Shown in pieces: positions 51,136 to 64,000 of a stretch of 64,000 nt of DNA; the first letter of the stretch is position 1; the number at the start of each line of letters is the position of its first letter. The stretch is taken from the NCBI RefSeq assembly GCF_000247815.1, contig NC_021675.1:62550462-62614461 (forward strand), read 5' to 3'. The notes under the pieces are model-generated. The model did no database searches and was not told the DNA's origin. It worked only from the letters and a program-made list of their open reading frames with translations. Position numbers and translations under genes: made by a program. Origin of the DNA: Ficedula albicollis (taxonomy: Eukaryota > Chordata > Aves > Passeriformes > Muscicapidae).

Positions 51136-53823
51136 CTACAAAGAGGACCCAAATACAATTTCACACTTTTCATCAGCACAAACAATAATGTGATCAAGAC
51201 AGAAGTATAACAAGTGTAAAATAGTAAAGGATTTCTAAAAGCCAATACCCAACATTTTAAAAAGCTTTCTAATTACATTTCAATAGGTTTGTTGTATTCA
51301 TTTTAAAAAAAACCTAGGACCCAAATGGTAGTTATCAGGCTCAGGTTGTAAAATCTCTTTTGATCTTCAATGTTATACTCACTGCTACACTATTAAAACA
51401 GACTTTCTTTTTCTAAAAAGAGAATGGTGAGAGGTCAATGCCTAGGATTCTGTCCTTATGCAGAGACAACTCAAAGACTAAACTGACTGTTGTGAAGCTT
51501 TCCAGTGGAAAAGGGAGTATTTTCCCAGTAAAACTTAATTTAAAACAGTAATGGGTGGACATATTTTTGGCCAGGCACTAGCCTAAAAACAGAGAGTGAG
51601 GGTTGAACAAAATCAAACGTATTTATATTCATTTAGTCCAGAGGGAAAGGAATGCTTCCCTGTCCAGCAATTTCTTAAGTCCCTTGCCAATTCTAACATC
51701 CCCTGATGTTTTCATATTGCTTATGGTGCTTTTCATTTGCGTCACCCAAAAATCACGCACAGGAGCAAATAGGTAAGTGACTGGTACTTAGTGGGATGCT
51801 AAAGAAGGTGGAAAGAGCAATGCAACAGCAAAGGCAGGACAGAGCAACTGGGATTACAAACAAAAAAGCAGGAATTATTCCATTCCCACTGAAACCACAA
51901 CCAGGCTCTGCATGTTGGTCTCTCAGCGCTCATGAGAGCACACATCCCTACCCAGCATCAATCTTAGAGCAATTTAGGAGCTTCTTGTCACCAGAAATCT
52001 TCCTTAGCTGTTCTCAGATTGAAAGGCACCCTGCCTTCCATGATTTGCCTTTTCAGTCTATTTCAGCAACATCAGCAGGCCTCTCCTTCCTTGTTTTCAT
52101 CTAAGACATACAGAAGACATGGATACCACCAAAAAATTCTCATTAGGTGCTTCAATAGAAATCTGTTCATGTGACACTTTAAAGAAACACCAGAAAGTTC
52201 AGTACAGGAAACAAAATGAGACGTATGCAGGGCCAGCATACTAGAATATATCTAGTAAGTCTCAGTCAAAAGAGGTGGACTAGAACCAAAATCTCCCTGA
52301 TTTAGTTCTCTTGCCAAGCACAGAGACCTTTTTAAAAGGTTTTAGAAAAAAATCAAATATATAGCATTGTGAAAGTTTGTGTTCAGTAACGTGGGGATAA
52401 TTCATAATTACAACATTTTAAAGAAAACTTATGCTATCCACTAACAAAAAAATTATGCATTTTTAACTATTTTCTATGATTTACACTTATATTGAATTTT
52501 CAAATGGCTTATAGCAGCATAAAGAAAATTAATATTTTAAAAGTGGGTTTGCCAATTATCACAAAATTAATCACAATTCTAGTCTGTGAGTTGAAAACAT
52601 CATCAGTAAAGGGAAAACAAAGCTCAAAAAAATGTGTTTACTTGCTTGTAACCTGAGGTCTGAAATGCCACATCTATTCCTACTCACAAGGAGCACATAC
52701 CAGGCTCAGTTCTGAAAGCACAATTTTAAATAGATATGTTCACCAACACTTTCTCACATCTGCTCTTGCGTGCTGTACAATTCACAAGTGTTTTGTAAGT
52801 GCAGCTATAAAATCTGGAAGTAGTTTATGCCCATCTTACCCCCCACTAGCATTGTACAGTACAGCATATTTTTTGGAATTACATGCTGTGATCATCACTG
52901 TTTATCTGCACAGCAGCTCTGCTAGAGCAGAATTGCATCCAGGAACCCATGTGTAATGAAAATTCCAAGGAAGACAGTGTTTCATATTGAAGTACAGAGT
53001 CCATCATGAAAATCTCTAGCTTTGGTAACCTTTTCTCCCTCTAGTGTCTTCTATATTCCCACTCATAGCATATTTTACCTTCAGTATTGCTGTAAAAGAC
53101 AATTAAAAGCAATTTAATACTGTTCTGCCAAAAGAAGATAGACTCAGCCACCAGGTTGTAAAAATATGAATGTAATCCTATGTGGCCACTTTATTCAATG
53201 ACTGGAATGAGTCTGAGCAAGCTGTGTAAAATAAGTCCTTGCCACTTAAAATGGTCACAGGAAGCTGAGAACATGTAATTTTCCAGAACACAGGAGCTAA
53301 TCCACCTGAACAATAGTTTGGAATGGGCAGTTTTACCTCGTCTCCTCACACAAAGTATTAAGTCTGAATTTCTCTCTTATGAAAATGAACTAGGGCTCCA
53401 AGATGCAAATACAGATTTTTCCCTATTTCTGCAGCACCTGAAGTACAGAGGTATGATCACCAGTAATGACATCCCCTGATCATTTTCATGAAAGATTTAA
53501 GATGAGAACATTGTACAACTTCATCTCTGTGAATTTCTCCAAATAATCTTTATGAGCTTTTCTCATCAGTTTCAACAGCCTTCAATAATACTGAAAAATT
53601 AAATTAAAATGCAAAAGAGGGTCTGTAGCCTTAATGAAGAGATTAAATGCTAAAGCCATATAGGAACATTTTAAATGTGTCTTGTAAACAAATTTGTCAT
53701 TAATCAAAGAACAGAATGCCTATTATCAGATAAACTTAAAAGGGAAGATTGAGATACTTTGTGCTGGTTTATGCTGATCTGAGTGATACACTAGGTGAAA
53801 TATTACTACTCTTTACCCATTTA

Positions 53824-53851
53824 TCTCTCTCTCTCTCCATATATACACACA
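53824..53851. repeat. Compound CT/AT/AC microsatellite
   Basis: (TC)7 is followed by ATATATACACACA. Short simple repeat. Confidence 0.85.
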
Positions 53852-54985
53852 TCCTTCATCTCAGAGTGTAAAATTTTCTATGAGATTTTAATTAGTATAA
53901 TTTTAACTTCCATGAAATAAGTGTTTCTGAAAAATATCTAACCCATATTACTATCATGGACAAGACTGCAGACACAAACTTATGACAGAGACCCCAAAGG
54001 AATTTCAGCAGCATGCAGTGCAGCACCTGGGACCAACATCCACCCTGCAGCTGCACCAGGTGCAGCCTTTTCCTTGGTCCATCAGCACATGAAGCACACA
54101 GACTTCACAGCAGCAGATAGAATTGAGTCTTTAGCGGTTTGGTGGGCAATGTTTACAAATTTTGTGTGTCTGTTTGGCTTTTGAAAGTGTAAATCACTTT
54201 GTATTTAAGAACACTTGAAATTTTATTTTATTGTGGGTCTGGAAACCATCACTGCCTGCAGCAGTGCTCACTTTAACAATACACTAGTGTATGACTATTA
54301 TACATACTAGTTTATTTCTTTTTCTTTTCAGCAGAAAAGGCATACAATAGAATGCACACAAAAGTTGTTTGCTTTATAGTGCAGGAAAATCAATAAAAAA
54401 TAATTTCTCTTTCCATACCAAACCCAAAATATTCTGAATTTCTGCAATCTAATCCCCAAAAAGGTTTTGTTTCTAACAGTGTGAAACAACTAATGACCCT
54501 CTACTACTGTCACTTGATCAGCAGTTGTACATTTTTAATCAGGTGAGAAACACATTTTTTCAAAACAGATTTGGATAGCATAGTGGACATCTGAAACAAT
54601 CATGTAAGAAATACACAAAACTTTCACATTCAGTCTTTTGTATGCTTTTTGTGCTGAAAATTTAAAAAACACTAGCATATATAATAGTTATACACTAGTG
54701 CAATGTTAAGGTGAACACTAATATAAACATGGAATTACAAAGCTTCTCAAAGGCTTTGGAGTATAAGATTCTGTTTTTCCCTGGAGTCAGCAAACATTTC
54801 AGATACAAAAGTGCTACTGATCCTTTCATTATCAGAACAATGGCCTCCACTTTACTTGAATTCCACTTATCAACAACAGACTCCCCTGAGATTAGTTCCC
54901 TCAAGAGCAAAATGTGTGTGTCACAAAGGATATGTAATATCATGCTGAATACTCTTCCCACACCTTTTTTTGGTTTTTAAGTCTC

Positions 54986-55015
54986 CTTGTTTTGTCTGAT
55001 AGCAGACAAAACAAG
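54986..55015. repeat. Perfect 13-bp inverted repeat with 4-nt loop
   Basis: CTTGTTTTGTCTG at 54986-54998 is complementary to 55003-55015, with loop ATAG. In the RGS12 pre-mRNA this would form a stable hairpin about 650 nt after the first coding exon. Confidence 0.9.
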
Positions 55016-55659
55016 AAGAAACAGTAATTTGGAATAAAATTTGAATTACAGGCTTGCTGGCAGAATGTTAGATTTGTGACCTACCATTCCCAGTTTTTAT
55101 GTCAGTTTTTAAATTATTTATATTAAAAGGTTTGCTGGAGTGAAGTTTTGTAATAAAACAGTCTTATTCAATTAAAAGTGTATAATCCAGATTTTTGACT
55201 AATGATTAGACTATGTCTCTATAAAAATAGATGCCACTTAAACAACAACATTTGCAAGCCTACAAAAAGGAACCAGACTAAAGATGCAGACTGTTTCCAC
55301 TCCTTTGCAGCCGAAAGTCACAGAAACTGAAGTTGCTAAAATGTCATGCCTCCTTTTCATTTCAGTGCCACTGAAACATTTGGAAACAATGAAGAGACAA
55401 GAAGAAAAGTGAGAAAGCCCCTAACAGACAACACTTCCAGCAGAAGTACAATGCCAGAGCTGCTCTCAATTAAAGAGAAATACGCAATGCCTCTGCAGAC
55501 GAGAAATGTATTGTTTTCTTCATCTGCAGTTCTGTAAATTATATAATACATGTTTAAATTTTAATATCCAAGTATTACTGTGTAAAAGTACCATAGGCAG
55601 ATGGGCTTGGCTGTGAGGTTTTTTAATATTGTTAAGGACCAACACCAGCATATTCTTAC

Positions 55660-57516
55660 CTTTTTATCTTCTTTAGATTTCCTGATACTGTGCGGAGGGC
55701 CAAATTTGTTCTGAATGCAGAACACCTTCTTGGACCATTCACTTTTGTGTGACTTTAGCTGTGGCTGACCAAAGCTGCCATCGACTCTGTACCTGTCAGC
55801 TGGAATCTTACTCATTGGTGGGGGCAAGGTGCCACAGTTCACACTCGACCAGCCGTCTGTGGAGTCCGTGTACGACTCCTGGTCGCTAGCATTTCCGTGC
55901 TGCCACTCCTGTAAAACGTGCACGGGCAGCCACCTCTGACTGCCCGTGCCTGCAGCGGTTTTCTTTGATGGGGGTACTGAATTTCGGGTGGAAACCAACG
56001 GAACTTCAATACGAGCAGAAGGGCTCAAGTGTTTGCTCACATTTTGGGCCTTATCATTCTGAATTACTTCTAAAGGCATGTTTCCCTCTTGCTCATGACA
56101 GAAGCCATTCCAATGGGAAGCAGGCTGATTTTGTCCCCTTCCTACTGGGTTTTCCCATATGCTGCTAGGAATGTGTTTACTTGGATTGGTCCCTAAATCA
56201 ACCACCAGAACCCTATTATTCTTTTCTTCTTGGTTGAAATTTCCAATTCCGCTATCACTGTTGCTGCTCGTGCTGTTATTCTGATGAGCATCTGCATCGC
56301 CATCAAGGAACGCCCTCGCACGCATTCCCTCAATCAATTCCCCCATATCCCTGTACAGGACAGAAATAAACTGCAGGACAGGTAGAGATGATGTTGGAAA
56401 CTCCAGACAGCCATTTGTATCTGGATCCGCTGTACATTCCAGTCCAAAACGCCTTGCAATACCCTGGTGAATTTTATGATGAAATAATTCAGGATCCACC
56501 ATAAAAACGTGGCAAGATGTCCTCAGGACGCCTTCATCTTCCTGAGCCAAGCTTGCATCATCGTTTGTCTGCATTGTAACTAGTCCAAAGAATCTTCTAT
56601 CATCCGGGCAAACAGCACTGAATGCCAGTTTCTCTGCGGGATATTCTGCCACAACACCAGATTTGTCACTGCAGAGCTGAATACAGTCATGCATTATCTT
56701 CATCATCACCAGGGAGTGGATTTTCTGCTCTGCCCGCAGACGTCTCATGCACCCACGAATGGCCTGCAAACTCTCAGTTTCCAAATTTGCAGTTGTTGAA
56801 GGAAGTTCAATGGAGCCTAAATAACCTACAATCATGGCAACATTCAAAATGCTTGCATCTAATCCAAAGTCTTCTGCACTCTCCAGTCCAATTCTAAAAA
56901 CTGAATCATCATTCAGAACTTTGGCTATTTCTTCCTTTGACAGTAGGTTTGGGTTGCTTACACTTTCATTGCCAGTTTCAAATTTCATAGCAGCAGAAAC
57001 TGAAAATGATCTTTGTTTTGGTGCAGAATTATCTGAGTTACCAGCACAAAGAGCAGGATTCTCAAAGATCATGTTGAAAATGCCACCAGACTGCATTTCT
57101 TCAACAACTTTCTCTGCTCTGTTTATACCCAGCGCTTTAGAGTCAGGTTTGGGTTTCAGCCACCCCTTCCCATCATAAAAACCAACTTCTTCATCACTTG
57201 AACATGAATCCATATGATTAATCCCTTCAGCAATGACCATGTGCAGGACTCCAGAACATTTCCCTATAAGTTTCACTACATCTTCATGAGAGGCTTTTTT
57301 CACATTGATTTCATTAACTGCAAATATCTGATCTCCTGCTTTAAGTCCAACATAATCTGCAGGGCTTCCTTTCATCACACAGCTGAGAACACAAGGAGCT
57401 TGTCCAGAAAGGGTAAACCCATAACCTGCTCTTCCTCGAGCAACTTCCACGCTTCTTATCCGTGCAGGAGCATGCATGTTGAGTCGACGTTTGACTGTTT
57501 CTCCTGGTCTGTACAT
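55660..57516 (-). CDS. RGS12: RGS12 first coding exon: PDZ and PTB domains (residues 1-619)
   Basis: This large exon encodes 619 codons from the ATG at 57516-57514. Residues about 21-98 form a PDZ domain with the carboxylate-binding loop GYGFTL at 31-36. Residues about 223-395 form a phosphotyrosine-binding domain (ILNVAMIVGYLGSIELP to the helix VLQFISVLYRDMGELIEGM). A serine-rich linker follows, with the segment YTDSTDGWSSVNCGTLPPPM that is strongly conserved in RGS12. The PDZ domain is known to bind C-terminal ligands such as CXCR2. The exon ends with codons GAT AAA AAG followed by donor GTAAGA at 55659-55654, phase 0; reading on past 55660 is intron. The start is chosen because the residues after it align with the mammalian N-terminus and a splice acceptor lies only 15 nt upstream. 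Confidence 0.97.
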
Positions 57517-57531
57517 TTTGGATATTTTTTC
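57517..57531 (-). other. RGS12: End of RGS12 5' UTR spliced onto the first coding exon
   Basis: On the minus strand the sequence CTTTCCTACTTTAG ends at 57532 and gives a good splice acceptor. It leaves 15 untranslated nucleotides before the ATG. The base at position -3 of the ATG is A, a favourable initiation context. It implies at least one upstream noncoding exon, not located here. Confidence 0.75.
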
Positions 57532-60500
57532 CTAAAGTAGGAAAGCTTTTATTTAGTCCAGTTTTTTATCATGTTTCAAGAGTATCACTTCATCACTCCA
57601 TCTGATGAAGATCTAAAGAAAGAAAGAAAAATAAGACATTTTAATTCTCACCATATTTCAGGTTTTTTTAGTACTCACTATTCCCTTTACTGTTCAGAAA
57701 AATTGCTAGTCAACTCCACCAAAAACTATTGCCACAAAACAGTTCAAAAAGAACAGGTACCACACTGTTAATTTTAGTGATGAGAAAGGAATTGCAAATG
57801 AACTATTTGCAAATAAAGTGTCTGTCCAAAACAATAACATGACAGAAGGGCAAAGAACAGGATCCAAGTCTTTTGATGAACAGTCAGTGTTTTTTATACT
57901 AAGAATGTTATGTCTTCCCCAACTCCCCTAAATTGCCAACTATTCAGTTACCTTCTGGCTTACTGCACCATTGTGCTACGACTGCATTTTACAGCATAGA
58001 GAAAATCTTTATTTAAGCTCTTATGTCCTTTCCCAGCAAAATATAAATGACAGCTCATGCTCATCAACATCTCACCCCCTTTACACTCAGAGTACAGAAA
58101 CAGGTACCACATGTATCATTTAAAGAGATTAATCACCCCTAGAGTTGCCTGTATCTCTCCACTGACTGTAATTGCAGCTTAAAATAAATACCTCAGACTT
58201 CAACTTCCTTACATAGATTTCACTGACATATGCAATGACAAGTGGACATTCAGTCATGTATCAGACCAAAGCGATCCAAGATCAGATTTACTGTTACACC
58301 CATCAATTAATCTACTCAAAACAATTTGTCAGACAGCAAACACTAAAAATGCATTTCAGACCATCATTCCAACATCCATGTGTTTTAGTTTAGCTTAAAA
58401 ATTCAAAAAAAAGAAAAAGAAGAAAAACAGAGTGAAAACGACACACACTGCCAATATTAATCTAGTCATGACTTTACACTTAACATATAACAGCTTTGTA
58501 TGAACAGCAAGAAGTAGAATATTTCACTACATTTTGGTGTCAGCACTGAAGCCTGGATGTCTTGCTCTAAATATACTTGGGCAAATTCCATTGTTTTAGA
58601 GAGGTTTTCCCACTAATCCGGTTAAAATGCATGAAAATTACTAAAACAAATAAAAGAAATGACAACTTGTTCAACACTTTAAACTACCCCCTTGTTGCAT
58701 GATATGAACCCTCACTTCCATAGGTCTGGAGGATGACTGACAGAAATAACCACGGGACTACAGCTACATAAATTGCAATAAACTCTATCTCAGCAAGTGA
58801 GAACTAATCTGACAATAATTATTTTGAGTTGGTCCACAGGCTTATTCTTAACTGAGTCACATTGTAACATACTTAAAGTGTATAAGCTACTTGAAAGCAA
58901 GTACCTTGCATATGTGGGCAAAATGCAGGCAACATTTTAGATAAACACACTCACATAAAGATATAAATATACATACACACAGAGACAACACATTTCTTTA
59001 TCATATCAAATGTGCTAAATTAGTAGTGCCCCAGCTCCTATTTGCATGGACAAAAAATGACCAAGAAATCCTACTGACATTGCTCTCAGCTACAGAAATA
59101 ACAAAAAACCCACACTAAATGTGATTAACTTTCAGAACGTGACACTACTTTCACAGTATTTCTGTCTGGGTTAGAACAAACAAGGCAATTATTTCAAAAG
59201 TTCTACTAATTAAAAATCAAACCAAAACTAAAATACTATTTAGGATGATAGTTTTAACTACTTATCTACATACAACCTCCTTGATTACCAAATTTAAGAA
59301 ACCACTGTTGTTTCCCAAATATTCAACTAAATACTCAACTGAAGGATGTAATTCCCCTAGGACCCTTCCAAACCCAAAACAGGACAGATTTCAAGATACC
59401 AGAAGACATCCAGTTGGCTTTACTTTTTGGGGTTTAGTTTTTAATTTTTTTGAACAAAGGGACAGCAGATTTTTATGTCTCCATGGTGTAGCTGTGACTA
59501 TTCAGTGTAGTATGGTTTTTGCAAATTGTTTTAATATAGCAATTATCCAGCTTTATCAACAATACTTCTCCTATAATTAGAGGGGAAAAAAAACCCACCT
59601 TGGCTTTAAGAAGTAATGAAACTTCACACTTAACCTTTAAATGGAAATCATAACATAAGAAGTGCTTTGCAAACATTTAACCAAACTTAACTCTTACATT
59701 GCTCTAAGAAAGCCCCAACAACTTACATCCAGTCTCATATCTTAAATATAGTTTGACCCTTTCCTGATGAGGCTAAACTTGGGAACCAAGAGGCCACTCT
59801 ACATTCATCAATCTCTAATTAGGCCTAGTACTTTTTGGGAATAATCATTAAATGGTTCAATATATAGCTTTCAAAAAAAAAAAAATAGAACTAAGAAATG
59901 CCCAACAGTAAATAAAAATCTTCTATCTAGGAGCATTAATATATAGATGTTATAATTTACCTTATAGTGAATATTTCTTTTCTCAGCTGCGAATAGCCTA
60001 ATGGGACCCCTGGGTACCCTGCAAAACTGTGCTGGTCACCATAAATAGTATCTGGCACCTAAAACTGTGCAAACTAGCCTACAACAAGAAAGGAAACAAT
60101 TAAGAGAGTATGAGATTATAAATAATCGCCTTTTAAAAATAAAATAAAAAGCAATTGTTACCAAAAAACTTAAGATTCAATATTGTAATGTTGAAGTGCC
60201 TGATAAGGAAACCAGATTTTTTTTCCAGCTATCTCTCTGATCCATAAAAAAATATCCTAAATGCCACTGTAAAAAAGACATAATGAAAATGTAGTTAGGC
60301 TGGGGAAGAGGCAAACCACAAAGCTGCCTTACCTCACAATTCTGCATTTGCTAAGAGAGGTTTTCCTTTTAACTCTGTTCACAAGTCGATCTACCTACTT
60401 GCCTTCCTAACCTATGACCCTTACACATCAAGCATCTATTATAGATGATAACCACTGATAATGAAATGTCATTCAAAAACCTGAAAACTATAAAAATGAA

Positions 60501-62429
60501 ACAGCAGGCTGCTAACATGTTACTTTTTCGCTAATAATGATGTTTCAGAGGTGTGAAGACTTTCAGCTATTAAGATATTTATGAAATTTTGTAGCTGTAA
60601 AGTTAGAACTAACTCAACATTAAACATTTTTTTGCTATTAATGTGTCTATGCACTAAAAAAAAAAAACAAACAAACTGTATTACTTCAGTAGATCACCTC
60701 TTACCTCCCTCATTACTGTGCAATTTTTATGCTAATTACACCCAGGACAAAGAACAGCTCATTAAATTTATCTAGGAAACTTCAAGACAAAGGACAAATG
60801 TATCTCTTCTGCAAGGACCCTCAGCATCCAAGTATGCTTTGCTGCAATAATGGCACGACAGGTAAATAGAAAAATCATTAAAATAGTGTTTCTCATAAGA
60901 AGAGATTAGTTGATTGTCAAACTGTTAACAGACTAGTTAAAAATGAAATTATCATGTTATCTAATTGCTAATTTTTCTCCTAATTTCTTTGCAGACTTGA
61001 AATCTAGAGCTGAAGCGATATGGCACAGAAGTGGCACAAACTTCCACAGTTCCAAAGTAATCATGTCTGAATATCCTTTGCCAGTAATAAATAACAAAAA
61101 GTGTAGCATATCCAGTGAAACAAAAAAAAATTCACTTGCACTTATATAAAGCTTTGTAGCTTTAGAACTACAAAATATTTCACAGAACATTTCATGCAAA
61201 AACACTAATATGTACACATTAAGAGTTGTTCAAGTATGTGAAATAACATTTGTCCATACACATCAGCTTTGACACAGAACCGCAAAACAAAACAAAACAT
61301 TCAAGTTTTCTGCCAGCATACATTCTGGTCTACCATTTAAATCAATTATTTGTGGGGTATAAACCACCAAAAGTTACAGCTGAATTGCACTGTACCCCAC
61401 AAACACTGCATTTCTGTATGGAATGTTTTTACATATCCACACTAGCTTTTCATGTCATTTTCAAACTCTCTACTCCAAAGAAAATAACATGTATTTGCTT
61501 ACTTTCAAGGGAGAGAAGTGGTTTGTTTCCTGCTTCTGGTCTTGTTATCTCATGGCAACAAAAAGAGCAGAAACAGGAGGCACACTCCTCCTACAGTCTA
61601 TGTTAAAGTGTAACTTAACAGCTACAGAGGGCAGCCAGGGAGCCTGTGAGGATGAGGAGAATATGACTGACCCCCGCTGCCTCTCAAAAAAAGCCTCTTT
61701 TGTGAAATGAGCAGGTACTGAGCATAGGATCCATGGTAATGTGCACAGACACTGTCTGGCTTCATTCTGTTTTTCAATAGTAGGACTGTAAGAGAATAAA
61801 GTATGCAAAGTGGAAGTGCACAGGACAGGGAGACTGTTCCCTCATCCCTCACACAGGTCTCAAAGTAATGCAAAAGACTCTTCAGCATGGATGCCAGTTG
61901 AGGCAGAAACTGATGCCAAGTCCCCACAAAGCTCAAATGAAGCTGTAACATTTGAATTCCACTAACTATTCAAATGTGGTACACGTTTATAGACAAGTTA
62001 CACAAGAAATGTAACAACACAACTTGTAGAAGACAGCTACCAGTTATTTGAGAACTTGGGCAAGACAATGTTCAAATAAAAAAAAAAAAAATCTCATCAG
62101 CATCTCACAATTGGCAAGATAGACCTATTTCCTTTTGGTGTACCTAGTGATCATTCAAAACATACTGACTGTAATTAATAATAGCAGACTAAAAAGTAGT
62201 TGTCAATAAAAGCTCTTCTCTCACTGAAGACAGTGTATGAAGCGAAAGGGACACAAATAGGATATTTGCTGTTTTGTCTGACAAGACTCAGGTGAGTAAG
62301 GACAAAGTTTTCTAAAGCTATTGTACAGACAGTCATGCGCCTACAATTCAGACTAATTTATTTGCTGCATTTAAGAAGGTGGAAAGGTTTTGTTGGCAGT
62401 TAGGCTTTTTTACCCCCCTTCTTTGCTTG

Positions 62430-62430
<1 letters not shown>
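57532..62430 (-). other. RGS12: RGS12 first intron (5' UTR intron)
   Basis: About 4.9 kb of AT-rich sequence lies between the acceptor at 57532 and the GC-rich block. I see no convincing coding exon in it. The open frames here are short and lack splice support or recognisable domains. Short A-rich tracts occur, for example near 59874-59885 and 60655-60667. The upstream boundary is approximate because the 5' donor is not identified. Confidence 0.6.

Positions 62431-64000
<1,570 letters not shown>

Larger units (their letters stand above)
51136..55659 (-). other. RGS12: RGS12 intron between the PDZ-PTB exon and the candidate cassette exon
   Basis: About 4.5 kb of AT-rich intron. It holds a perfect 13-bp inverted repeat at 54986-55015 and a CT/AT/AC compound microsatellite near 53824-53851. 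No supported exon is seen. Confidence 0.7.
1..57531 (-). other. RGS12: RGS12 gene body, partial (5' UTR acceptor to intron after RBD1)
   Basis: Eleven minus-strand exons join in frame to 3092 nt of coding sequence. The order of domains is PDZ, PTB, RGS, then Ras-binding domain 1, which within the RGS family is the layout of RGS12; RGS14 shares the RGS-RBD part but lacks PDZ and PTB. Family knowledge: RGS12 is a GTPase-activating protein for Gi/o alpha subunits and a scaffold for Ras-Raf-MEK signalling, and its PTB domain has been reported to bind N-type calcium channels in chick sensory neurons. The human protein is about 1447 residues, so roughly 70 percent is covered here. The second RBD, GoLoco motif and C-terminus are missing because the window ends in an intron. 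Confidence 0.97.

Noticed and set aside
55561..55659. Continuation of the large RGS12 open frame beyond 55660
   Set aside because: A consensus donor (AAG/GTAAGA) ends the exon in phase with the next exon, so the last 32 codons of the open frame are intron.

Overview
The window looks like vertebrate, most probably bird, nuclear DNA. It has AT-rich introns, split exons with GT-AG boundaries, and three 3'-end fragments of CR1-type LINEs (two on the + strand, one on the -). One ends in the repeated ATTCTGTG octamer typical of avian and reptile CR1. There are no operons and no prokaryotic signals. Most open reading frames in it are chance frames in introns.

The window is essentially one gene, RGS12 (regulator of G-protein signalling 12), on the minus strand, so transcription runs from right to left. 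Eleven coding exons can be placed by translation, splice sites and phase: 55660-57516, 41852-41971, 22126-22147, 14902-15071, 11687-11779, 10396-10539, 6415-6594, 5033-5186, 3739-3815, 1572-1772 and 681-754. Joined, they give 3092 nt (1030 codons plus 2 nt) with no frame break. They encode the PDZ domain, PTB domain, RGS domain, linker and first Ras-binding domain. The second Ras-binding domain, the GoLoco motif and the C-terminus must lie beyond position 1. The 5' UTR exon is not resolved. A GC-rich, CpG-rich block at 62.4-64.0 kb is the likely promoter region.

Region by region: 1-6.6 kb holds closely spaced exons for RBD1 and the linker; 6.4-15.1 kb holds the four exons of the RGS domain, with a patch of tandem duplications at 8.5-9.7 kb; 15-42 kb is two long introns flanking a 22-nt microexon; 42-55.7 kb is an intron carrying a candidate unannotated in-frame cassette exon at 51070-51135; 55.7-57.5 kb is the large PDZ-PTB exon; 57.5-62.4 kb is the first intron; 62.4-64 kb is the CpG-rich block, interrupted by 1026 consecutive C residues that are almost certainly an assembly or sequencing artefact.

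I did not find a new genetic system. The items most worth checking are the candidate cassette exon, two splice arrangements in which a mis-splice gives an early stop (microexon skipping, and tandem acceptors 10 nt apart), the set of exactly two-copy tandem duplications (two of them next to splice sites), and the poly-C run.
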